Below, one piece after another: positions 47,530-56,826 of a stretch of DNA of 64,000 nucleotides. The notes under the pieces were generated by a model, which made no database searches, was not told the DNA's origin, and saw only the letters and a list, made by a program, of their open reading frames with translations. Origin of the DNA: CAWBBA01 sp963729795 (GTDB lineage Bacteria; Desulfobacterota; Desulfomonilia; Desulfomonilales; Desulfomonilaceae); contig CAVSPC010000040.1 in NCBI GenBank assembly GCA_963729795.1, forward strand, positions 1 through 64,000. Reading direction: 5' to 3'. Numbering within the stretch: position 1 is the stretch's first letter; every line of letters starts with the position of its first letter. The position numbers and the translations under genes are program-made.

Positions 47530-49111
47530 TCGAAGTCTCCTCGGTATTTAGGGGTATCTTAGCCTCCATAGTACATCCCCGGTTTATCCTGGCATTGATT
47601 TTCAGTGTGCCTCCGACCGACTCTACTCGTTCCTTTGTATAGAGAAGCCCCAGCTTGCTCGGATTTGCTATCCATGGGGCAGACGTGGAACTGTTGAACC
47701 CCTTTCCTTTGTCAGACACAGCCAAGATTATGTTGCCACGCTGAGCTTTCAGCTTCACGGTCGCCATCTTGACGCCGGCGTGCTTGTTAATATTTGTCAA
47801 GGCTTCCTGGGTAACGCGGTACAGACAAATACTTACATCCGGCGGCAGTTCGAGCTCTTTGGGCAGATTCGCCGCAACCTTGATTCCGGTGGCTCCGGTA
47901 TATGTCTGGAAGAGTTTGCTAAGCGCTGGGACAAGACCAAGGGTGTCAATGAGGTCGGGTCGTAAGCTCGAAATCAAGTCTCTGCACTGGTCCACTGCCT
48001 GGTTCACCATGCCGATCAATGCATCAAGCTCGCCCTGGACCTGTTCCGGCGCTCTGTCCGTAAGCTCTCTACAAAACCGGATTTTGTAACCGATTCCGGT
48101 CAATGCTTGAGCCAGAGTATCATGTATGTCCGCAGCCAGGCGTTTTCTCTCCTGCTCCCTTATAGTCAGTAGTTTGTCCGTGATCAATCGGAGCTGTTGA
48201 CGACTTTGTTCGATCTCCTCCACCATAAACGCATTCTCCAATGCTAGCGCCACAAGATAGATGAATTGATGCAGTAGGCTCAATTCCTTGTCCGTGAACT
48301 CAAAGGCATTGCGGGGACTGTACAGAGCGAGGACCCCGTACGCCCGTACATGGGCCCTAATTGGGACGACAACAGCGCGTTTGAGCGGAAATTGGTCTAC
48401 CTCTGTAGCTACATCACCTTTTTCATCTACAAAAAGGCCCGAGGCTTCCGTCCACGATTTTGCAATGAGCTTGGCGAGTTCCGGTGGCATTTCTCCGCCC
48501 GGGCGACCAAAAGCCCCTGTAATTCGTCGATCGGAAAAAATGGTCATAAAGGCCTGTACACGGAAAAAGGAGAAAATCTCCCGTTCAACTAGATTCACTA
48601 TGGCTTCCAACTCGAACGTAGCAATGATCTGCTGAGCAAAGTCGTGAAGTTTCTGAAGAATTGTCACTTTCTCGTTAATCTGCTCTTCACGACTTCTCAT
48701 ATATGAACGAGCTACCACCACGTAGCCTTCGAACAGCACATTGCCTAGTTGGTAAAGTTGATCCATCAATTCCCGTTCATGCCCTTGGTTGCCTGGGACG
48801 GCATCGCGCAGTACTCCGTAACAGACTTCTCGGAAGCCACGAAACACCTGGCACATGTCGTCTAATTCAACGCCCTGAATGGCACGGTCGTAGCCCACCT
48901 TTTTCTGATCTTCGAAAAATGCTTTAGCATCACCACCCGCAGCATCAACGATCAGGTCTATCAGAAAGGGCATTCGCCACAGCCCCTCCTCACTGTCAAG
49001 AAGTAATTCCCTGTAGTTGGACACAACCCTCTGAGACATTTGAGATTTCATCTCTTTGAGAATGCGGTCTCGGTGCAAGCAAAGAAGATCTTTAAGGGGT
49101 AACGTGGACAT
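47498..49111 (-). CDS. Soluble GAF-domain sensor histidine kinase (HisKA_3)
   Basis: A 537-aa cytoplasmic kinase without membrane segments. Residues ~1-150 are helical, like RsbRD-type N-terminal domains. Residues ~165-310 form a GAF-like sensor. The dimerisation domain carries phosphoacceptor His in RLAADIHDTLAQ, and the ATPase domain has EALTNINKHAG and DKGKGF. A cytoplasmic sensor suits an intracellular signal such as an aromatic substrate or a redox cue; the ligand cannot be read. It is followed by its response regulator (32-bp overlap). Confidence 0.9.
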   Translation of the reverse strand: MSTLPLKDLLCLHRDRILKEMKSQMSQRVVSNYRELLLDSEEGLWRMPFLIDLIVDAAGGDAKAFFEDQKKVGYDRAIQGVELDDMCQVFRGFREVCYGVLRDAVPGNQGHERELMDQLYQLGNVLFEGYVVVARSYMRSREEQINEKVTILQKLHDFAQQIIATFELEAIVNLVEREIFSFFRVQAFMTIFSDRRITGAFGRPGGEMPPELAKLIAKSWTEASGLFVDEKGDVATEVDQFPLKRAVVVPIRAHVRAYGVLALYSPRNAFEFTDKELSLLHQFIYLVALALENAFMVEEIEQSRQQLRLITDKLLTIREQERKRLAADIHDTLAQALTGIGYKIRFCRELTDRAPEQVQGELDALIGMVNQAVDQCRDLISSLRPDLIDTLGLVPALSKLFQTYTGATGIKVAANLPKELELPPDVSICLYRVTQEALTNINKHAGVKMATVKLKAQRGNIILAVSDKGKGFNSSTSAPWIANPSKLGLLYTKERVESVGGTLKINARINRGCTMEAKIPLNTEETSNEQDKSHDRR

Positions 49112-49749
49112 CGCTGGCTCCTATTCCCAAGACACAAGGGTGGAACTCCCCAAGCCACTGAGCCGTCTGGACCCGATGGGCCGGCGCGCCTGCTTACAGG
49201 GTCGATTCTTTGTCGGCCGCCTCCAGAGCATTGGTTGGCAAACGCGGTCCCTTATGCCCAGTGCGCGCTTTGGAGAAATTCGAGTGTTCATGTCTATTGC
49301 ACTCGCTTGGCGTAGACCATTTGCGGACATCTGGTCCGGATGGAAGGAAATTATTTCGAACTATGACATGGCTAGCTTGGACTGACAATGCCTCAGTTTA
49401 CCTGGTCGAAGTGCGAAGCCATCCCCTGGTTACGATGACGATCTGAGTCTGACCCCTGTCAGCCGTGTCAAAGCGAACCAGGGTAACCTGAACCATGCTC
49501 GTAGTTACCGCAAATTGGTTATGAAAGAACCCCCTGTTCGTGCGATTGACCAGAAAGGGGCAACGGACGATCATAAACTCAAAGCCGTGTAGGTCTCCAC
49601 CGCTAGGAAGGAATCAGCCATGGAGTCTAAAGCGAAAATCTTTTGAGACGCGATGGCCTGCAAAAGGGCGGCCGCCGAAAGGCCGGAGATCTTCCCCGTA
49701 TCACGGCCAAGACAGCAAGCAATCAGACCTTTCAAAGAAAGGAATTATC
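49112..49749. promoter_or_regulatory. Divergent control region between sensor kinase and bbsA
   Basis: 638 bp with no supported gene, separating the divergent two-component operon from bbsA, so promoters for both directions should lie here. An inverted pair, CCCTGGTT (~49424) and AACCAGGG (~49477), may be an operator. No sigma-54 or other named promoter could be assigned with confidence. Confidence 0.45.
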
Positions 49750-50202
49750 ATGGCCGATCCAAAGACCCAAAAAGAGACAAAGGCAAAAAAAGAAAAAGAA
49801 CCAGACATTACCTTCTTTCATCCCGAATTGTTGGAAATCCCCAAGGATGGTTCTCCTCCCTACTTGAAAGGCTACAGGTGCAAGAAGTGCGGGCAGCTCG
49901 ATTTTCCCAAGTTGAGCCCTTGTCCAAATTGTTGGGGTGAGGAGTTCGAGATGGTTCCATTAAGTAGGAGAGGCAAAGTGTACAGTGCCACGGATATCTT
50001 TATCGGACAGGCCGGAATGAAACCTCCCTATACGTTTGGCTATATCGACCTGCCCGAAGACCTCAGAATCTTTGCGCAGCTAGAAGGAGAACTCGGGAGC
50101 ATCAAGTGTGATGAAGAAGTGGAGTTGACCGTAGGCACCATACGGATGAACGGTGATGGTTTACCTATAACAAGCTACAAATTCAAAAAACTCGGTTCCT
50201 GA
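49750..50202 (+). CDS. bbsA: Zn-ribbon/OB-fold subunit of benzoylsuccinyl-CoA thiolase
   Basis: 150 aa from ATG 49750 (AAAGGAATT upstream). DUF35-type: a rubredoxin-like zinc knuckle CKKC...CPNC (~48-67) and an OB-fold with GKVYSATDIFIGQ and PPYTFGYIDLPEDL. In anaerobic toluene metabolism BbsA is the Zn-finger partner of the thiolase BbsB; the two cleave 2-benzoylsuccinyl-CoA to succinyl-CoA and benzoyl-CoA. First gene of the long plus-strand catabolic cluster, 30 bp before bbsB. Confidence 0.85.
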   Translation: MADPKTQKETKAKKEKEPDITFFHPELLEIPKDGSPPYLKGYRCKKCGQLDFPKLSPCPNCWGEEFEMVPLSRRGKVYSATDIFIGQAGMKPPYTFGYIDLPEDLRIFAQLEGELGSIKCDEEVELTVGTIRMNGDGLPITSYKFKKLGS

Positions 50203-50232
50203 AACTGAGCTGGCGATGAGGAGGCATTGAGC

Positions 50233-51402
50233 ATGAAATTTCAACGCGAAGTCTTTATCGCAGGAGTCGGGGAAACAAAGTTCGGAAAGCAAAGACTCGA
50301 ATTTGATGCCTTGGGAAGGCAAGCGGCCTTGCAGGCTTTAAAGAGTTCCAATATCGACCGTCCGGACATTATCCAGAGCGCTTTTGTAGGAAATGCCACC
50401 AATGGGATTGTAACGGGCCAAACCGTTTTCAAGGACCTCGGTATGTGCGGTCACATGCCTATTATCAATGTGGAAAGTGCTTGTTCAGCCGGTGGGATGG
50501 CCGTTTATTGCGCTGTTAAGGACGTGGCAACCGGGGTCACTGATATCTCCTTAGCCGTAGGATGCGAGAATCATTCACTTCACATGCAAGCCGGCACGGC
50601 CTTTAGTCCTGCCATGACAGACATAGAGACCATGCACGGGGCGGTGATGACCGGCAAGTATTCATTGCGGGCGGTCCGGTACATGTACGAAACAGGTGCC
50701 ACTATTGAAGATCTAGCCTTAATTACCGTGAAAAACAGAAAACATGCTACCCACAATCCCTATGCTTGGTTCAAAGGGGACATCAGTGTTGAAGAAGTTA
50801 TCAAATCCAGAATGGTAGCCTTTCCTTTGACCTTACATCAATGCTGCGGAATCTCGGATGGGGCTGGAGCTGTCGTAATGTGTTCAAAAGAAATGATCAA
50901 GAAACTAAAGATCGAGAAACCAGTCAAGGTTGCCGGAGCAGTAGTCCGGTCAGGCCCCTTTCACAACAGACCAAGAGACATAACCGGTGATGATATTACG
51001 GAGACAGCGTCAGAGCAACTGTATCACGAGTCCGGAATAGGACCGTCCGAAGTCAATATCTTGGAATTGCATGACGCATTCACTATTGCCGAATTGCTCT
51101 ATTACGAATGTATGGGCCTTTGCAAAAAGGGGGAAGGACTCAAATTCCTCCGGGATGGTCAGTCCACATATGGAGGACAATGCGTGGTTAGTCCAAGAGG
51201 TGGCATGCTCTCTTATGGTCATCCTATCGGAGCTTCCGGTACCGCCCAGATAGCTGCCAATGTCAAGCAGTTGCGCGGAGAGTGCGATGGCTACCAAGTC
51301 CAGCCTATTCCGAAGGTGGCCATGTCACATGTAACGGGCGGCGGCCTTTCAGGCACCGAACATGCCGCGTGTACGATGCATATGCTGGTGAGAGATTGGT
51401 AA
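50233..51402 (+). CDS. bbsB: Thiolase subunit (benzoylsuccinyl-CoA thiolase type)
   Basis: 389 aa from ATG 50233, 8 nt after GGAGG. Thiolase-fold protein with nucleophilic Cys84 in VESACSAGG, a His in ELHDAF and a His in YGHPIGASG. Close in layout to the lipid-transfer/thiolase branch that pairs with DUF35 proteins. With BbsA it should perform the last step of the pathway, releasing succinyl-CoA for regeneration of the CoA donor and of fumarate. Confidence 0.88.
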   Translation: MKFQREVFIAGVGETKFGKQRLEFDALGRQAALQALKSSNIDRPDIIQSAFVGNATNGIVTGQTVFKDLGMCGHMPIINVESACSAGGMAVYCAVKDVATGVTDISLAVGCENHSLHMQAGTAFSPAMTDIETMHGAVMTGKYSLRAVRYMYETGATIEDLALITVKNRKHATHNPYAWFKGDISVEEVIKSRMVAFPLTLHQCCGISDGAGAVVMCSKEMIKKLKIEKPVKVAGAVVRSGPFHNRPRDITGDDITETASEQLYHESGIGPSEVNILELHDAFTIAELLYYECMGLCKKGEGLKFLRDGQSTYGGQCVVSPRGGMLSYGHPIGASGTAQIAANVKQLRGECDGYQVQPIPKVAMSHVTGGGLSGTEHAACTMHMLVRDW

Positions 51403-51473
51403 GGCATGGGCTTCGACGTGATTACGCGGCCGTACCATCGGATCCCACGGCATTTACGAGAGGAGACTTAATC

Positions 51474-52157
51474 ATGGAAATCGCAAAAGGGAGAGTGGCT
51501 CTGATCACAGGTGCCGGGGGCGCTATAAGTGAGTCAATAGCCCAGGCGTTAGCAAGCGGCGGAGCAAAAGTAACCGTCACTGGCACCGATGCGAAAAGTG
51601 TGGGCCCTCTTGGATCTAAGATAAACGAGTTGCTCAGTCGCCATGGCAGGGTCGACATCCTGGTGAACGCATGCAGTCAGGCGAATGGGAAGGGAATTGC
51701 AGACGTTACTGATGAAGATTGGGAATCCGTCATCAGGGCAAATTTGAGTTCGACTTTCTTCTTTTGCCGGGAAGCCATTCGTCACATGCGTGAGAACAAA
51801 TATGGCAGGATCATAAATCTAACCAGCTTCTATTACTTAGGGTGGCCGGGAATGGCGAATTATTCCGCTGCCACGTCCGGAGCATTCGGCTTGACGCGAT
51901 CTCTGGCCCTGGAGCTAGCCAAGGATGATATTACGGTAAATTGTGTGGTTCAGGGAGAGATCCTCACTGCTGATTCAAGCTTATCTGTCGAAGAAGTGGC
52001 CAAATTGGCTGACAGCCATCCTGTCAAGAGGCTGGGTAAACCCGAAGATGTGGCCCGCGCGGTGGCTTTTTTTGCCTCGGACGCTTCAAGATATGTGACT
52101 GGGCAAACGCTATTTGTTTGCGGTGGGAGGAGTCTTTATTCCTCCATGTCGGCTTAA
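51474..52157 (+). CDS. bbsC: SDR pseudoenzyme subunit of hydroxybenzylsuccinyl-CoA dehydrogenase
   Basis: 227 aa from ATG 51474 after GAGGAGA. SDR fold, but the coenzyme loop is TGAGGAISESI instead of TGxxxGxG, and the catalytic Y-x-x-x-K reads Tyr130-S-A-A-Thr134, so the Lys is missing. This agrees with the known state of BbsC in toluene degraders, an inactive subunit of the BbsCD heterotetramer that oxidises 2-(alpha-hydroxybenzyl)succinyl-CoA. The neighbour bbsD supplies the active subunit. Confidence 0.87.
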   Translation: MEIAKGRVALITGAGGAISESIAQALASGGAKVTVTGTDAKSVGPLGSKINELLSRHGRVDILVNACSQANGKGIADVTDEDWESVIRANLSSTFFFCREAIRHMRENKYGRIINLTSFYYLGWPGMANYSAATSGAFGLTRSLALELAKDDITVNCVVQGEILTADSSLSVEEVAKLADSHPVKRLGKPEDVARAVAFFASDASRYVTGQTLFVCGGRSLYSSMSA

Positions 52158-52209
52158 GCGGCGGGCCCTTGGCAGTCTTCGGACTTTCAGAGACAGGAGG
52201 TTTCAGAAA

Positions 52210-52956
52210 ATGGGAATCGAAAACAGAGTGGCGCTTATAACCGGTTCAGGCAGTGGGATGGGAAAACAGACTGCACAGAGAATGGCAGAAAATGGAGCCA
52301 AGATAGTCATTAACGATATGGTTGCTGCAAGAGTCGACGAAACGGTCTCTGAATTCAAAAAGGCCGGCCTCAAGGTGATGGGATGTGCTGCAGATATAAC
52401 CAATAAAGAAGCTGTTGAAAACATGTTCAAGGAAGTGGTGAGCCAATGCGGAGGCATTGATATTTTAGTCAATAATGCCGGTATGGAGAAGGCGGGAGCC
52501 CTCCGGAAGCTTACCGAAGAGGACTGGGACCTAACGATAAATGTGAATCTCAAGGGGACCTTCCTATGTAGTCAGGCTGCTCATGGCTATATGGTGGAGA
52601 AAAAACATGGGCGCATCATCAATATCTCCTCTCGGGCTTGGCTCGGAGGACCGGGACAGGCACCCTATTCATCTGCGAAATCTGGCCTGGTAGGGCTAAC
52701 TAGAACTCTGGCTCTGGAATTGGGACGCAACGGAATAACCGCCAATTGCATTGCTCCCGGGTTGATTCATACCCCAATGTGGGATCAATTGCCCGAAAAG
52801 AATAAATCATTCCTATTGTCCAAGCAGCCTACCGGAAGATTGGGGGATGTGGATGACATCGCCAATGCCGTCCTGTTTTTTGCAGATGATGCCGCCTCTT
52901 TCATAACCGGGCAAGTCTTTTACGTTTGTGGAGGCCGAAGCCTGTTTTCTGGTTAG
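52210..52956 (+). CDS. bbsD: SDR catalytic subunit of hydroxybenzylsuccinyl-CoA dehydrogenase
   Basis: 248 aa from ATG 52210 with AGGAGG upstream. A complete classical SDR: TGSGSGMGK (NAD binding), NNAG, Ser140/141 in ISSRAW, and Tyr153-x-x-x-Lys157 in PYSSAK. With BbsC it should oxidise the hydroxy-acyl-CoA formed by BbsH to the beta-keto-acyl-CoA, using NAD. It lies 52 bp after bbsC. Confidence 0.88.
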   Translation: MGIENRVALITGSGSGMGKQTAQRMAENGAKIVINDMVAARVDETVSEFKKAGLKVMGCAADITNKEAVENMFKEVVSQCGGIDILVNNAGMEKAGALRKLTEEDWDLTINVNLKGTFLCSQAAHGYMVEKKHGRIINISSRAWLGGPGQAPYSSAKSGLVGLTRTLALELGRNGITANCIAPGLIHTPMWDQLPEKNKSFLLSKQPTGRLGDVDDIANAVLFFADDAASFITGQVFYVCGGRSLFSG

Positions 52957-53027
52957 AAGACATGCTCATGTCACAGCACTTTGCGTGGAGCAGGCCGAAT
53001 CAGCAGGATTTCATGGAGGTGCCAGCT

Positions 53028-54269
53028 ATGATGAAGACGGATAACGGAGAAGCCCTGTCGGATGTCAGAGTGCTCGACTTTACGGGTGAATTGGGTCCTT
53101 ATGCTTCGAAATTATACGTTGGTTTGGGTGCCGACGTAATCCACCTGGAACCGATAGGCGGAGATCCTCTGAGACACGTCGGGCCGTTTTACAAGAATAA
53201 TCCGGATAGAGAGGGCAGTCTTCAGTATTTGTACTACAATGCAGGGAAAAGGGGTATGCCCGTTAACCTAAATGAAAAACAGGGTAAGGACATATTCATT
53301 AAGTTATGTCAGACCGTGGATCTATTATTTGAAAGCTTTGCGCCGGGTTATCTTGATAATTTGGGTCTGTCTTATCAGAGCTTGAGCAGAGCAAACCCCC
53401 GATTGGTCCAAGTTTCCATTACCCCTTTTGGCCACTCCGGTCCATGTAGAGACTACCCCGCATGTGATCTTAGCATAAGCGCTCAAGGAGGATTTCTGTT
53501 TTTGGCAGGTACTGATAACAACAAGCCTGTAAGGGCCTGCGATAATCAATCGTATCGGATGGCGGAAGCTTATGCAGGGGTTGCTGGTGCGATTGCCTTA
53601 TTCAATGCCAGGCGAACAGGAGATGGTCAGTTTGTCGAGGTATCCTGCTTGGAAGCGGTCAGCATGGCCTTGGAAAACGCTGCTCAATATTACGATCTCG
53701 AAGGCAAGCTTCGGCGGGGACGCGGAAGGGAGGCTGGAACTGCAACCATACACCCCTGTAAGGATGGGTATATTGTTCTGGTAGCCATTATGGGAAATAA
53801 TAAGGTCATGTGGGAGCCTTTTGTGGAATGGATGAAATCCGAAGGAGTTGCGGAATGGGTAGTCTTCACTGACGATAAATGGCTCGACCCACGCTATAGA
53901 GAATCTAAAGACGGATATGAGACTTTCTGTAGAATATTTGAGGGCTATACCAAGCAGCACGACAAGCTTTACCTGTACGAGATAGGGCAGGCTCATAGGG
54001 TCGCAATCTCCCCAGTCAGCAACGGCAAAGATCTTCTGGAAAATCCTCAATTGAAACACCTCGACTTTTGGAAGACTTTGAATCACGAAAAACTCAACGC
54101 AAACATTGTCTATCCAGGTGCCCCGTACGAACTTGGAACCTTGAAATGGCGGCTTGGAAATCCTGCGCCAACTTTCGGCCAACATACGGTCGAAATTCTC
54201 AAGGAGTTAAAGTACACAGACAACGACATCAATGCGTTGGTGAAAGGAGGGGTTGTTCATGTTGGATAA
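53028..54269 (+). CDS. bbsE: Class III CoA-transferase subunit (succinyl-CoA:benzylsuccinate)
   Basis: 413 aa from ATG 53028, after GGAGG; upstream in-frame codons lack a ribosome site. CoA-transferase family III (CaiB-BaiF): LDFTGELGPYASK, GADVIHLEPIGGDPLRH, and the conserved Asp in YPACDLSISAQGG. In toluene degraders BbsE and BbsF together move CoA from succinyl-CoA to (R)-benzylsuccinate. The gene ends overlapping bbsF by 11 bp. Confidence 0.87.
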   Translation: MMKTDNGEALSDVRVLDFTGELGPYASKLYVGLGADVIHLEPIGGDPLRHVGPFYKNNPDREGSLQYLYYNAGKRGMPVNLNEKQGKDIFIKLCQTVDLLFESFAPGYLDNLGLSYQSLSRANPRLVQVSITPFGHSGPCRDYPACDLSISAQGGFLFLAGTDNNKPVRACDNQSYRMAEAYAGVAGAIALFNARRTGDGQFVEVSCLEAVSMALENAAQYYDLEGKLRRGRGREAGTATIHPCKDGYIVLVAIMGNNKVMWEPFVEWMKSEGVAEWVVFTDDKWLDPRYRESKDGYETFCRIFEGYTKQHDKLYLYEIGQAHRVAISPVSNGKDLLENPQLKHLDFWKTLNHEKLNANIVYPGAPYELGTLKWRLGNPAPTFGQHTVEILKELKYTDNDINALVKGGVVHVG

Positions 54270-55488
54270 ATTCAAAAAGGCTCTGGATGGGATTGTCGTT
54301 TGCGACTTCTCCTGGGTTGGTGCAGGACCGATAGCAACCAACATTTTAGGACAATGCGGCGCTGAGATAATCAAAATAGAAAGCAAAAAGAGAATCGACA
54401 TATTGAGAATGGGAGGTCCTTTCAAGGATGGAATCGCCGACGGGACGGAAAGGAGCGGCTATTTCGCTAATCGAAATCCCAATAAAAAGGGGATTTCTCT
54501 CAATATGGGGCATCCCAAGGCTCGAGAAGTTGCAGTCCGCTTAATTAAGAAAAGCGACATCATCATTAATAATTTCCGTGTCGGCCAGATGGAAAAATGG
54601 AAATTAGGCTGGCAAGACGTAAGTGAGATAAATCCAGGAATAATCTATGTGACAATGAGCCTCCAGGGCACCAGCGGCCCCCACAAATCGTACATGGGTT
54701 ACGGAGTAAATCTCAACGCCCTTTGCGGATTGACGGTACAAAGCGCCTTTCCTGGAAAACCCCCTTTTGGAACTGGAACAAATTACACCGACCACGTGAT
54801 GGTCCCCACCCACACTCTGTTCGGGATTATGGCGGCACTCGTTCAACGCGAGAAAACGGGCATGGGGCAGACAATCGCCGTTACTCAGTTAGGGGCCGCT
54901 GTCTGCATGAAACCATCGGATGTCATGGCCTACGCCGCCAATGGGGATATTTTGGAGCCGCTGGGATTCGGTGCTCCAGACATGGCTCCCCATGGTGTTT
55001 ACACCACTCTGGGCTATCGGAAGTGGATCGCGATTGCTGTTGCTAACGAAAAGGAATGGAGCGCCCTAAAACACGCCATGGGGTATCCCAATTGGGCCGA
55101 AGACAAGAAATTCCAATCGCTTCCCCTAAGGAAAGAGAACGAAGAAGAGCTCAATGCATGCATGGAGAATTGGACCAAATGGCAGTACGCAGAGGACGTA
55201 AATCGCGTCTTAATTGCCAACGGGATAAAAGCCGGAATCGTCAATGATGCCCGGGGTGCCATAGATGACCCGCATCTGAGATCGCGCCATTTTTGGGTTT
55301 ATTTGGATCACCCTGTTGTGGGGATTACCCTGTACAACAGGGCTCCGATGGTCTTTTCCAAAACACCCATTCAGATGAAAACCAGTGCCCCGCTACTAGG
55401 TCAGCATACCAAAGAGGTGTTGTCTAATCTCTTGGAATATACTGAAGATGAGATAAAGCAACTAGTTTCCGAAGAAGTGTTGCTTTGA
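54259..55488 (+). CDS. bbsF: Class III CoA-transferase subunit, partner of BbsE
   Basis: 409 aa from ATG 54259 after GAAAGGAGGGG, overlapping the bbsE stop. Same family III fold: VVCDFSWVGAGPIATNILGQ, GAEIIKIESKKRIDILR, and MSLQGTSGPHKSYMGYGVN in the active-site region. It should form a heteromer with BbsE and activate the fumarate adduct with CoA from succinyl-CoA. Confidence 0.87.
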   Translation: MLDKFKKALDGIVVCDFSWVGAGPIATNILGQCGAEIIKIESKKRIDILRMGGPFKDGIADGTERSGYFANRNPNKKGISLNMGHPKAREVAVRLIKKSDIIINNFRVGQMEKWKLGWQDVSEINPGIIYVTMSLQGTSGPHKSYMGYGVNLNALCGLTVQSAFPGKPPFGTGTNYTDHVMVPTHTLFGIMAALVQREKTGMGQTIAVTQLGAAVCMKPSDVMAYAANGDILEPLGFGAPDMAPHGVYTTLGYRKWIAIAVANEKEWSALKHAMGYPNWAEDKKFQSLPLRKENEEELNACMENWTKWQYAEDVNRVLIANGIKAGIVNDARGAIDDPHLRSRHFWVYLDHPVVGITLYNRAPMVFSKTPIQMKTSAPLLGQHTKEVLSNLLEYTEDEIKQLVSEEVLL

Positions 55489-55553
55489 CGGGAAGTCCTG
55501 TCAAGGACTCGCCCTTACCACAACCTTGTCACAAGCGCTCCCGGAGGAATCCA

Positions 55554-56783
55554 ATGGACTTCGCCATATCAGAAGAATACATGATGCTGAAAGACTCAAT
55601 GCGAGAATTTGTGAAGCGGGAAATGCTGCCTCTGGAAAAGGCCTTGATTGAGCGCGAAATGACATTGTGGTCAGAGCCCGGCCCGCTGATTCCAGAAGAT
55701 GATTACGCGAGACTAATGCGGAAGTCAAAAGAATTGGGATTTTGGGGCATTGAAGTAGAAGAAAAGTTCGGAGGTCAAGGGCTTGGGATGCTGGCCAAGA
55801 CCCTGGTGGTCGAGGAGATATCCAAGTCCTTGGTCGGCTTTTCCCATCATGCCTTCACGCTCCCGCCTGATGCTCCCAACCTCTATTATCTCCATGAATG
55901 TTGTTCCGGTAGTCAGCGGGAAAAGTATTTCAAACCGTACTGCAACGCCGAAATTGATTCGGCTATGGCCGTAACGGAACCCGGGGCCGGATCCGACGTG
56001 AGCGGTCTCAAGACCGTGGCAGTGAGGAACGGGAGCAAATGGATCATAAACGGAACCAAGACCTTCATCAGCAAGTGCGATAGAGACGATGTTTTTTTTA
56101 TTCTTATAGCGGTTACCGATAAAGAGGCGTCTTCGAAGAATCGATTCACTGCGTTTCTCCTCGATAAGAATACTCCAGGTTTGAGGGTCGGAAGGGAGAT
56201 CCCCGTCATTGGAGCTATGCCCACGTGGGATCTCATTCTTGAGGACGTGGAAGTTGGGGATGATGCAATACTCGGCGAAGTTGGCCAGGCGTTTATCCCA
56301 CTTCAGAACCGTTTCGGGGTCCGGAGAATCGAGCTGGCCTCCCATTGCACAGGCATGGCAGAGAGATTAATTGGGCTGATGATTGAACAGGCCAATAACA
56401 GGGTCACATTTGGTCAGCCCCTTGCGGAACGGCAAACGATTCAAAACTGGGTCGCCGACTCCACTATCGAACTCGAGGGTGTGAGATGGATGCTCTACTA
56501 CACGGCCTGGAAGAGCGACCAGGGTTACAAAGACCTCCGCTTGGAAGGCGCCAGCCTCAAGATCATGGCAACTGAAATGCTTACACGTATTGCTGACAGG
56601 GCCATCCAAATCCATGGCGGGATCGGGCTCTCAAGAGAGCTTGGCATCGAATACGTGGCAAGGATGGTCCGAATCTGGAGGATTCTCGAAGGCCCATCCG
56701 AGATCCACAGGTGGACGCTCGGAAGGTCGCTACTCAAGCAGAAAAAGCCCTACAATCCCTTTGTCCTGCAAAAGGGCAATTGA
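55554..56783 (+). CDS. bbsG: Acyl-CoA dehydrogenase (benzylsuccinyl-CoA dehydrogenase type)
   Basis: 409 aa from ATG 55554 with CGGAGGAA upstream. FAD-dependent acyl-CoA dehydrogenase: AVTEPGAGSDVSGLKT (FAD/substrate loop), WIINGTKTFIS, and the base-bearing loop ILEGPSEIHR with its Glu. In the pathway it turns (R)-benzylsuccinyl-CoA into (E)-2-benzylidenesuccinyl-CoA (phenylitaconyl-CoA) and passes electrons to ETF. Genes for ETF and an ETF:quinone oxidoreductase follow in the same cluster. Confidence 0.88.
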   Translation: MDFAISEEYMMLKDSMREFVKREMLPLEKALIEREMTLWSEPGPLIPEDDYARLMRKSKELGFWGIEVEEKFGGQGLGMLAKTLVVEEISKSLVGFSHHAFTLPPDAPNLYYLHECCSGSQREKYFKPYCNAEIDSAMAVTEPGAGSDVSGLKTVAVRNGSKWIINGTKTFISKCDRDDVFFILIAVTDKEASSKNRFTAFLLDKNTPGLRVGREIPVIGAMPTWDLILEDVEVGDDAILGEVGQAFIPLQNRFGVRRIELASHCTGMAERLIGLMIEQANNRVTFGQPLAERQTIQNWVADSTIELEGVRWMLYYTAWKSDQGYKDLRLEGASLKIMATEMLTRIADRAIQIHGGIGLSRELGIEYVARMVRIWRILEGPSEIHRWTLGRSLLKQKKPYNPFVLQKGN

Positions 56784-56826
56784 TGTTGACGGAATCCGGA
56801 TACACCGGGAGCGGAGGAGAAGAAAC

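Noticed and set aside
49056..49385. 109-aa plus-strand frame in the bbs control region
   Set aside because: Overlaps the histidine kinase start on the other strand and has no protein-like features.
51282..51473. Longer N terminus for BbsC
   Set aside because: It would overlap bbsB; the SDR fold begins right at ATG 51474, which has a good ribosome site.
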